This document shows, piece by piece, positions 1 to 5,564 of a stretch of DNA of 11,803 nucleotides (position 1 is its first letter; the number at the start of each line of letters is the position of its first letter). Where the stretch lies: assembly GCA_045605145.1 (NCBI GenBank), contig JAZUPH010000077.1, positions 1 to 11,803 of the forward strand, read 5' to 3'. The position numbers and the translations under genes are program-made. The notes under the pieces were generated by a model. That model had not been told where the DNA came from, made no database searches, and saw only the letters and a list, made by a program, of their open reading frames with translations. Origin of the DNA: CAMNAO01 sp045605145 (GTDB lineage: Bacteria > Bacillota > Clostridia > Oscillospirales > Oscillospiraceae).

Positions 1-31
1 CACGGCCGTCAATACAGACGGCCGTGTTTTT
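1..31 (+). terminator. Intrinsic terminator of an off-window upstream gene
   Basis: A perfect 10-base-pair GC-rich stem (1-10 paired with 17-26, loop 11-16 AATACA) is followed directly by five T residues (27-31). This is the classic Rho-independent form for transcription reading rightward. The gene it ends lies left of the window, and the stem may extend further left than can be seen. Confidence 0.85.
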
Positions 32-35
32 GTGC

Positions 36-64
36 TTGCTGTTGGAAATGTTATATAGTACAAT
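36..64 (+). promoter_or_regulatory. Sigma-A promoter for the acyltransferase gene
   Basis: TTGCTG (36-41) and TACAAT (59-64) are separated by 17 bases, a close match to the vegetative consensus. Transcription would start near 71 and leave a leader of about 40 bases that carries the GAGG ribosome binding site. The promoter lies just after the upstream terminator, so the acyltransferase gene is an independent transcription unit. Confidence 0.7.
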
Positions 65-109
65 GAGCTAAAGGGATCTGCGCAAAAACAGGAAAAAGAG
101 GACAATTAA

Positions 110-1378
110 ATGAAAATCAAGACCAAGACCATGCCCTATGACAAGGTTATGGAGCTGCCGCGCCCCGGGTACAAAAAGCCCATACGCCCCAACTTCATTC
201 TCAGCACGGTCATACGCGCGGTGGGTGAGCTGGATTCATGGAAGACCCGTTTCAGCTTCACCAAAGAGGGGATGGAGCGCATCGGCAAAGAGCCCTGCCT
301 CATCCTTATGAACCACTCCAGCTTCCTTGACCTTAAACTGGCGTCCAAAATGCTTTACCCCCGCCCCTACTGCATCGTCAGCACCGATGACAGCTTCGTG
401 GGTAAGCGCCTTCTCATGCGCATGGTGGGCTGCATCCCCACGCAGAAATTCGTCAGCGACAACCAGCTTATCAGTGACATCAAATACGCCATCAAAACCC
501 TTGGCGTGAGCGTGCTGATGTTCCCCGAGGCGGGCTACTCCTTCGATGGGCGCAGCACCGCCCTGCCGGAGCGGATGGGCGTGTTGCTGAAATATCTGGA
601 CGCGCCGGTGGTTAACATAACTACGCAGGGCGCCTTCAGCTACGACCCATTGTACAATAAGCTCCAGCTGCGCCGGGTGAAGGTGAGCGCCGCGATGCGC
701 TGCCTTTTCACGCGGGAGGAGATAAAGGCCAAATCCGTGGCCGAACTGGACGCCGCCATCCGCGATGCCTTCAGCTTTGACGGCTTTAAGTGGCAGCGGG
801 AGAATAATGTGAAGATCAGTGAGCCCTTCCGCGCCGACGGGCTTGAGCGGGTGCTGTATAAATGCCCCCACTGCTCCGCTGAGGGGCGCATGGAGGGAAA
901 AGATACCCACATCACATGCCACGCCTGCGGCAAAAGCTATTACATGGATGAGTACGGCTGTCTGTCCGCCGTGGAGGGTGAGACGGAGTATAAATACATC
1001 ACCGACTGGTACGACTGGCAGCGGGACGAGGTGAAAAAAGAAATTACCGAGGGCCGCTACAGACTGGATACGCCGGTGGATATTGGCGTGATGGTGGACT
1101 ATAAGGCCGTTTACATGGTGGGGGAGGGGCGGCTTGTCCACGACAGTGAGGGATTCACCCTTACCGGCTGTGACGGCAGGCTCAGCTATCACCGCCCCGC
1201 CAATGCCTCCTACAGTGTGAACGCCGATTTCTTCTGGTACGAGATCGGCGACATCATCGGCATCGGCAACAGGGATCAGTTCTTCTACTGCTTCCCCAAA
1301 GAGGGATGCTCTGTCACCAAGATCCGCATCGCCGCCGAGGAGATATATAAGATAAGCGGCAGGCACCGCCGCAGATAA
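110..1378 (+). CDS. Lysophospholipid (1-acyl-glycerol-3-phosphate-type) acyltransferase with zinc ribbon
   Basis: This 422-residue protein has the PlsC/LPLAT signature. The HX4D catalytic motif is H69 to D74 (NHSSFLD), and the later acceptor-binding block reads FPEAGYS (138-144), with Ala where FPEG usually has Gly. The family transfers an acyl chain to a lysophospholipid at the inner membrane face. Residues 250-284 form a zinc ribbon with paired cysteines C252/C255 and C270/C273. The remaining ~140 residues are rich in aromatic and beta-type sequence and I assign them no function. Typical PlsC enzymes have about 200-250 residues, so this is an extended form. The ATG is preceded by AGAGGA at good spacing and an independent promoter lies upstream. 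The general acyltransferase call is secure; the exact lipid substrate is not. GC is about 58% in a hand-counted line. Confidence 0.85.
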   Translation: MKIKTKTMPYDKVMELPRPGYKKPIRPNFILSTVIRAVGELDSWKTRFSFTKEGMERIGKEPCLILMNHSSFLDLKLASKMLYPRPYCIVSTDDSFVGKRLLMRMVGCIPTQKFVSDNQLISDIKYAIKTLGVSVLMFPEAGYSFDGRSTALPERMGVLLKYLDAPVVNITTQGAFSYDPLYNKLQLRRVKVSAAMRCLFTREEIKAKSVAELDAAIRDAFSFDGFKWQRENNVKISEPFRADGLERVLYKCPHCSAEGRMEGKDTHITCHACGKSYYMDEYGCLSAVEGETEYKYITDWYDWQRDEVKKEITEGRYRLDTPVDIGVMVDYKAVYMVGEGRLVHDSEGFTLTGCDGRLSYHRPANASYSVNADFFWYEIGDIIGIGNRDQFFYCFPKEGCSVTKIRIAAEEIYKISGRHRRR

Positions 1379-1430
1379 GACGGCGCGTAAACCAAATTAC
1401 GACGCAGTGGCAAATACCACCTGCCCTCAG

Positions 1431-1480
1431 CCTCCCCCTATGGGGGAGGTGTCATTTGCAAAGCAAATGACGGAAGGGGT
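1431..1480. repeat. Palindromic intergenic repeat (two tandem hairpins)
   Basis: Two adjacent perfect hairpins are present: CCTCCCCC (1431-1438) pairs with GGGGGAGG (1442-1449), and GTCATTTGC (1451-1459) pairs with GCAAATGAC (1463-1471). The first arm has the same CTCCCCC...GGGGGAG design as the larger element at 1642-1798, so this is probably a half-length or decayed relative. Such hairpin repeats are common between genes in gut Oscillospirales (remembered, not searched). The flanks (1379-1430 and 1481-1585) hold no gene I can support. Confidence 0.6.
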
Positions 1481-1585
1481 ACTGAGCATCCCTCCACGAA
1501 AAAGCCGCCCATGAACCGCACAGCCCCTACCCAACGCGTACAGCAAAACACCCGGCAGAATTTGGTGGGATGTTTGTAAACAGTT

Positions 1586-1621
1586 AAACCGACCTATGGC
1601 TACGGTCATAGGTCGGTTTTT
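1586..1621 (+). terminator. Intrinsic terminator, probably of the acyltransferase gene
   Basis: A perfect 13-base-pair stem (1586-1598 with 1607-1619) with an 8-base loop runs into a T tract (1617-1621). It sits about 207 bases past the acyltransferase stop, and a palindromic repeat lies between the two. The likely reading is that the repeat was inserted between the gene and its original terminator. No other rightward gene lies in between. Confidence 0.75.
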
Positions 1622-1641
1622 GCAATATGTACCGGTTTGAG

Positions 1642-1798
1642 AAAAGGCTCCCCCTGTGGGGGAGCTGTCAGCGACTCGCTAAGAGGCGGGCTTCGCCCGG
1701 TTGCTCGCTTGCATGGCGCCTGCGGGCGCTCAAGCGAAGCTGACTGAGGGATTGACAACCCCTCCGGGCCCACCTCCCCTTACACAGGGGAGGCTTTG
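1642..1798. repeat. MITE-like palindromic element with terminal inverted repeats, ~157 bases
   Basis: The left end (AAAAGGCTCCCCCTGTGGGG) and the reverse complement of the right end (CAAAGCCTCCCCTGTGTAAG) match at most positions, giving imperfect terminal inverted repeats of about 25 bases. Inner arms also pair: GTCAGC...CGCT near 1656-1680 with AGCGAAGCTGAC near 1733-1744. Small hairpins with a TTC loop (CGGGC/GCCCG) lie between them. No reading frame is present, so any movement would rely on a transposase elsewhere. The element fills most of the gene-free stretch left of the DUF5131 islet. The remaining bases 1799-1857 show nothing I can name. Confidence 0.65.
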
Positions 1799-1857
1799 AT
1801 GCGGCGCAAATCAGTACATCGCACGATACATCGAAAAACACATATAAGTGTGCCCTT

Positions 1858-1879
1858 ACAGTTCGATAAATAAGAATTT
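1858..1879. repeat. Left inverted repeat flanking the DUF5131 islet
   Basis: Positions 1865-1879 (GATAAATAAGAATTT) are the exact reverse complement of 2610-2624. The match continues outward with two mismatches and then five more identical bases (1858-1862), giving 20 of 22 positions. This copy overlaps the TAA stop of the DUF5131 gene (1878-1880). It also contains a local 7-base-pair palindrome, GATAAAT/ATTTATC. Confidence 0.65.
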
Positions 1880-2594
1880 ATCCGTGAGCCTTAAAATCTA
1901 TTCCCGCTTTTCTGGCTTGACTGCACAGGTCTTTTGTTTGCAATTTGTATTCTTTACCGTTTTTGATAAAATGGGTTCCGCATTGCCTGAACTCAAAGGA
2001 TACATTTTTGCGAACACATTGTTCTCTGATTTCAAGTGCCCAATCATAATCAAAAGGTCGGGCATAATAATCCGACTCTCCGCCGACAACCACAAGTTCA
2101 ATATTATCAAGATACGGTTCAATATATATTTTTTCAAGTAACGGCTGTGCAGTAATACATTTGTGCTTTATCGGAAGTGATTGAAACAATGACAATCTTT
2201 CATCTGCATTTTTTTGAGTTTCAACAGTGCAACACACAACAACATTCTCATATCCGGCTCCCCAATCGTCAGGGACACAATCTGCAAACCTTTCTATTCG
2301 CTTAGTGAGAAAAAGAAAAGTGCAATCTTGTCGCTCTTTTATCATCTGCCAGCATTCTTTACGCCATGCGTCTGCTTCTTCAATCAGAAAATCTGTCGAA
2401 AAGCAAAGATAAACTATCCCTGCTTTCATTTTGTAGTTTCCATTTTTTAACCGCTGGGTGGGTTTGTAAAAATCTTTTGTTAATACAATGTCGTTTGTAT
2501 TAACACCATGTTTTAGATCACCTTTATGTATATAGCAATGCAGACATCCTTCACTGCATTTTTTGCAACCTCGCCATGGATTCCACATAGCCAT
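1878..2594 (-). CDS. DUF5131 (phage Gp37/Gp68-type) radical-SAM-like protein
   Basis: This 238-residue protein opens with WNPWRGC and holds a CX3CX2C cluster (C13, C17, C20) identical in spacing to the iron-sulfur motif of radical SAM enzymes, with an extra C10. Further family blocks are FLFLTKR (93-99), the ITAQPLLE stretch (147-154), VVVGGES (168-174) followed by ARPFDYDWALEIREQC (178-193), and QCG (204-206). These match my memory of PF07505. The substrate is unknown; some relatives pair with a 'three-Cys-motif partner', but none is visible here. The ATG follows GGAGAAG at reasonable spacing. Hand-counted lines inside the gene are 28% and 37% GC against about 58% in a neighbour, which indicates acquired DNA. 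Inverted repeats bracket it. The family is fairly sure; the function is open. Confidence 0.8.
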   Translation of the reverse strand: MAMWNPWRGCKKCSEGCLHCYIHKGDLKHGVNTNDIVLTKDFYKPTQRLKNGNYKMKAGIVYLCFSTDFLIEEADAWRKECWQMIKERQDCTFLFLTKRIERFADCVPDDWGAGYENVVVCCTVETQKNADERLSLFQSLPIKHKCITAQPLLEKIYIEPYLDNIELVVVGGESDYYARPFDYDWALEIREQCVRKNVSFEFRQCGTHFIKNGKEYKLQTKDLCSQARKAGIDFKAHG

Positions 2595-2609
2595 AATAAA
2601 TACTTCTCC

Positions 2610-2631
2610 AAATTCTTATTTATCTGACTGT
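2610..2631. repeat. Right inverted repeat flanking the DUF5131 islet
   Basis: Positions 2610-2624 (AAATTCTTATTTATC) are the exact reverse complement of 1865-1879, and 2627-2631 (ACTGT) match the reverse complement of 1858-1862. The copy lies between the DUF5131 start codon and the -10 box of its putative promoter, so it would fall in the 5' leader of the transcript. No clear target-site duplication is visible outside the pair. Confidence 0.65.
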
Positions 2632-2637
2632 TTGACT

Positions 2638-2666
2638 ATATTATCATACACAAGCGGACTTCACAA
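2638..2666 (-). promoter_or_regulatory. Sigma-A promoter for the DUF5131 gene
   Basis: Read on the minus strand, TTGTGA (2666-2661) and TAATAT (2643-2638) are separated by 17 bases. The predicted start site near 2631 falls at the outer edge of the right inverted repeat. The -35 box lies two bases from the hairpin that follows galE, so terminator and promoter are packed back to back. Confidence 0.6.
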
Positions 2667-2668
2667 GA

Positions 2669-2700
2669 ACGGGGACAGCAACCGGCATTGCTGTCCCCGT
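2669..2700 (-). terminator. Hairpin downstream of galE, probable terminator
   Basis: A perfect 12-base-pair GC-rich stem (2669-2680 with 2689-2700, 8-base loop) lies 46 bases past the galE stop. On the minus strand it is followed by TCTTGTGA, a weak T tract, so termination may be incomplete and galE transcripts could continue into the DUF5131 gene. Confidence 0.55.
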
Positions 2701-2746
2701 CAACTGTTATATGGGCATTGTCCTTGCCTGCCGGGTGTTTATTGTT

Positions 2747-3745
2747 TCAGTCGTTGTAACCGTTGGGGTTGTTCTTCTGCCAGTTCCATGTGTCGCGCAC
2801 CATTTCGTCAAGGCCCAGCTCGGTCTTCCAGCCCAGTTCATTGAGCGCTTTCGTGGGGTCGGCATAGAACTCCGGCAGGTCGCCGTCACGCCTTGGCGCT
2901 ATGACATAGGGAATGTCCACGCCGTTTACGCGCTTGAACGCCTCCACCACCTCAAGCACGCTGCAGCCGCGCCCGGCGCCGAGATTGTATACCCCGCATC
3001 TGCCGCTCTCCAGCGCGGCCACATGGCCGCGGGCAAGGTCGGTAACATGGATATAGTCCCGCACTCCCGTACCGTCGCGGGTGGGGTAATCGTTGCCGTA
3101 TATGTTAAGATGCGGACGCTGCCCCGCCGCCACCTGTGCGATGTAGGGCATCAGGTTGTTGGGAATGCCGTTGGGCATCTCACCGATCAGGCCGCTTTCG
3201 TGGGCACCGATGGGGTTAAAGTAGCGCAGCAGTACATAGTCAAAGTCGGCACCTGAGTCCCGGATCATCTGCTCGGTCATATACTTTGTCCAGCCGTAGG
3301 GGTTGGTGCAGTTGCCTGCGGGCATATCCTCCCGATAGGGGATGGGGCAGTCCGCGCCGTATACCGTGGCGGATGAGCTGAACACCAGCCTGCGGCAGCC
3401 GTGGCGGCGCATCACCTCAAGCAGGGTGATGGACGCGTCGAGATTGTTGCGGTAATATTTAAGCGGCTCTTTCACCGATTCGCCCACGGCCTTCAGACCC
3501 GCCAGATGGATCACGGCGTCAATACTCTCCCGGTCGAAAATGCGGTCCATCGCGGCCACATCCCGCACATCGGCAGTGTAAAGGGTAAGGGACTTTCCGC
3601 AGATTCTTTCGATCCGCTCCACCGCTCTGGGTGAGCTGTTGCAGAAGTTGTCCACGATCACCACGCTGTAGCCCGCCTGCAGCAGCTCCACCGCCACATG
3701 GCTGCCGATATAGCCGGCGCCGCCGGTGAGGAGAATGTTATTCAT
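2747..3745 (-). CDS. galE: UDP-glucose 4-epimerase
   Basis: GalE interconverts UDP-glucose and UDP-galactose in the cytoplasm with bound NAD, serving the Leloir pathway and surface-sugar supply. The 332-residue protein has the Rossmann motif TGGAGYIGSH (7-16), the Ser motif SSSATVYG (123-130) and the catalytic Y150-X3-K154 (NPYGWTK). Later blocks include RYFNPIGAH (174-182) and the RDGTGVRDYIHVTDLA run (223-238). Length and motif positions fit bacterial GalE closely. I chose the ATG at 3745 because GAGG lies nine bases upstream; the in-frame ATG at 3760 comes before that Shine-Dalgarno sequence and is unlikely. The gene has its own consensus promoter, divergent from the NTase-PepT operon, and a hairpin follows it. 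No other gal genes are present in the window. Confidence 0.95.
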   Translation of the reverse strand: MNNILLTGGAGYIGSHVAVELLQAGYSVVIVDNFCNSSPRAVERIERICGKSLTLYTADVRDVAAMDRIFDRESIDAVIHLAGLKAVGESVKEPLKYYRNNLDASITLLEVMRRHGCRRLVFSSSATVYGADCPIPYREDMPAGNCTNPYGWTKYMTEQMIRDSGADFDYVLLRYFNPIGAHESGLIGEMPNGIPNNLMPYIAQVAAGQRPHLNIYGNDYPTRDGTGVRDYIHVTDLARGHVAALESGRCGVYNLGAGRGCSVLEVVEAFKRVNGVDIPYVIAPRRDGDLPEFYADPTKALNELGWKTELGLDEMVRDTWNWQKNNPNGYND

Positions 3746-3785
3746 AAGAAAAAACCTCACATGATTTTATTGGATAATTGAGATT

Positions 3786-3814
3786 ATATTATCCCCCAAA
3801 CAGCCTTTTGTCAA
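3786..3814 (-). promoter_or_regulatory. Consensus sigma-A promoter for galE
   Basis: On the minus strand a perfect TTGACA (3814-3809) is followed after 17 bases by TAATAT (3791-3786). Transcription would start near 3779, giving a short leader of about 34 bases before the galE ATG. Its -35 box is 20 bases from that of the divergent promoter reading right. Confidence 0.8.
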
Positions 3815-3834
3815 CGCGAATTGCCCGCTGCCGC

Positions 3835-3863
3835 TTGCCATCGGCCGCGGTTTGGGGTAGAAT
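3835..3863 (+). promoter_or_regulatory. Sigma-A promoter for the NTase-PepT operon
   Basis: TTGCCA (3835-3840), a 17-base spacer and TAGAAT (3858-3863) form a good vegetative promoter. The predicted start near 3870 rules out the in-frame start codons at 3821 (TTG) and 3866 (ATG), leaving the ATG at 3896, which has GGAG six bases upstream. Confidence 0.65.
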
Positions 3864-3895
3864 GGATGTGTTATTTTCACGGTTTGGAGCGTGCG

Positions 3896-5527
3896 ATGCT
3901 GACCAGAAATGATGTTATCCGAAAGATTACGGCGCTGGGTCTGGACCCGGGCCGTTACCGCCTTGCCACGGGCGCGGCGCTGACCCTCTACGGAATAAGG
4001 GCTGAGACGCGGGACATTGACATCGGCTGTGACGGGGCGCTGTTTAATGAGCTGCTGGATCGCGGATACAGCATAAATGAAGAGTTTCCCCACCGCCGCG
4101 AGATACTTATAGAAGATCCCGACGGGGATATTGAGATCTATTGCGGCTGGGCGGAGTGCGTGCCCGAAATTATCGACGGCATACCCGTCATGCCCCTTGC
4201 GGACATAGTGCGCCACAAGCAGAGCATGGGGCGGGACAAGGACCTCCGTGACATCGCGCTGATTCGTGAGTATTACAAAACACATGATCTTAGCCAAAAG
4301 GAGCCAAGTATGAGCATGCTGGAAAGATTTCTCAAATACGTTTCCTTCCCCACCAACTCCGATGAGGAGAGCGGCAGCAGCCCCTCCACTGCAAAACAGC
4401 TGAAGCTGGCGGAGTATTTGGCCGATGAACTGCGCGGCCTGGGTCTTAGCGATGTCATCCTTACCAAAGAGGGTTACGTCTACGCCACCGTACCTGCCAA
4501 CTGCGACTGTGCGGCACCGGTTATCGGATTCATCGCCCATATGGACACCTCCAGCGCGGCGGCGGATGAGCCTATCCGCCCCAAAATCGTGGAGTATGAG
4601 GGCGGCGCGATTCTTCTGAATGACGAGAAGGATATCTGGATGCGGCCGGAGCAGTATCCCCAACTGCCCGCCTTTAAGGGGCATCGGCTGATTGTCACCG
4701 ACGGTACCACCCTGCTGGGCGCCGACGACAAGGCCGGCATCGCCGAGATCGTCACCATGGCGGAGTATCTTATGAACACCCATGAGCCCCACGGCACAGT
4801 TAAAATAGCCTTCACCCCCGATGAAGAGGTGGGCCGTGGCACCGAGCATTTTGACATTCCCGGCTTCGGCGCGGACTACGCCTACACCGTGGACGGCGGC
4901 GGCCTTGGCGAGATGGAGTATGAGTGCTTCAACGGCGCTTCAGCAAAGGTTGAGATAGAGGGTCTTTCCGTACACCCCGGCACCGCCAAAGGTATAATGA
5001 AGAACGCGGCACTTTACGCCTGTCAGTTTGCGTCTCTCCTGCCCAAACATGAGATCCCTGCCGAGACCGAGGGTTATGAGGGTTTCTTCCACCTTGTGCA
5101 TATGGAGGGCGGCATCGAGAAGGCACTTTTACAGTACATCATCCGCGACCACGACCGTGTCCGCTTTGAAGAGCGCAAACAGCAGATCGTAGCGGCTGGC
5201 GAGAAGATGAACGCGATTTACGGTGAGGGGACGGTGAAGGTCACTGTCCGCGACAGCTACTACAATATGCGTGAAGAAATCGAAAAGCATATGTACATTG
5301 TCGACCGAGCCTGCGATGCCATGAGGCAGCTTGGCATCCAGCCGGTTTCCGTACCCATCCGCGGCGGCACCGACGGCGCCAGCCTTACCAGACGCGGCCT
5401 GCCCTGCCCCAATCTTTGCACCGGCGGGCAGAACTATCACTCCCGCTTTGAATTTGCCAGCATCGACGAGATGGAAAAATGCACCCAGCTGCTTATCCGC
5501 ATCGCACTGAACGCGGCAAAGCTGTAA
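3896..5527 (+). CDS. pepT: Small nucleotidyltransferase domain joined in frame to peptidase T
   Basis: The 543-residue frame has two parts. Residues 1-133 look like a minor nucleotidyltransferase: a TGAAL loop, RDIDIG (DxD) and DIEIY as third carboxylate, then a helical tail with a KDLRD block, as in MNT/AbiEii-type proteins. From the ATG at 4310 on, 405 residues are peptidase T, a cytoplasmic M20 di-zinc aminopeptidase that trims N-terminal residues from tripeptides. In PepT numbering the metal and catalytic residues are all present: H77, D79, D139, E172, E173, D195 and H377, each one below the E. coli PepT numbers as I remember them. PepT is normally about 408 residues alone, so the upstream domain is extra. 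The join has a strong internal ribosome binding site. The secreted repeat-protein gene follows after 37 bases. The PepT call is near certain; that both parts act as one polypeptide is uncertain. Confidence 0.88.
   Translation: MLTRNDVIRKITALGLDPGRYRLATGAALTLYGIRAETRDIDIGCDGALFNELLDRGYSINEEFPHRREILIEDPDGDIEIYCGWAECVPEIIDGIPVMPLADIVRHKQSMGRDKDLRDIALIREYYKTHDLSQKEPSMSMLERFLKYVSFPTNSDEESGSSPSTAKQLKLAEYLADELRGLGLSDVILTKEGYVYATVPANCDCAAPVIGFIAHMDTSSAAADEPIRPKIVEYEGGAILLNDEKDIWMRPEQYPQLPAFKGHRLIVTDGTTLLGADDKAGIAEIVTMAEYLMNTHEPHGTVKIAFTPDEEVGRGTEHFDIPGFGADYAYTVDGGGLGEMEYECFNGASAKVEIEGLSVHPGTAKGIMKNAALYACQFASLLPKHEIPAETEGYEGFFHLVHMEGGIEKALLQYIIRDHDRVRFEERKQQIVAAGEKMNAIYGEGTVKVTVRDSYYNMREEIEKHMYIVDRACDAMRQLGIQPVSVPIRGGTDGASLTRRGLPCPNLCTGGQNYHSRFEFASIDEMEKCTQLLIRIALNAAKL
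4298..4312 (+). promoter_or_regulatory. Internal ribosome binding site and probable true PepT start
   Basis: AAGGAG (4298-4303) lies six bases before the ATG at 4310, in frame within the long reading frame. Starting here gives a 405-residue protein whose first residues and zinc-ligand positions align with normal PepT. The in-frame codon 4295-4297 is CAA, one transition from TAA. The upstream domain would naturally end with ...KTHDLS just before this Shine-Dalgarno sequence. PepT is therefore probably made, at least in part, from this internal start. Confidence 0.7.
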
Positions 5528-5564
5528 TATAGATCATCCCGCACCCGTGACAGGAGGTGAGCCA

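Noticed and set aside
236..1366. A 376-codon open frame antisense to the acyltransferase gene
   Set aside because: It mirrors the codon structure of a clearly real gene in GC-rich DNA, has no family motifs and no ribosome binding site; the opposite strand holds catalytic motifs.
1799..1857. Short direct repeats (ACATCG twice) and a CACA/TGTG dyad left of the DUF5131 islet
   Set aside because: They are too short to distinguish from chance and show no relation to the islet ends.
3746..3760. GalE starting at the ATG at 3760
   Set aside because: The Shine-Dalgarno GAGG lies between this ATG and the one at 3745, so the second is the likely start, and the family begins with the Rossmann strand there.
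3821..3895. Extension of the NTase-PepT gene to the TTG at 3821 or the ATG at 3866
   Set aside because: Both lie at or upstream of the predicted transcription start (about 3870) and lack a ribosome binding site; the extra residues look non-coding.
3767..4849. A 360-codon minus-strand open frame opposite the NTase-PepT region
   Set aside because: It is a shadow of the true gene, is low in recognisable motifs, and would overlap the galE promoter.
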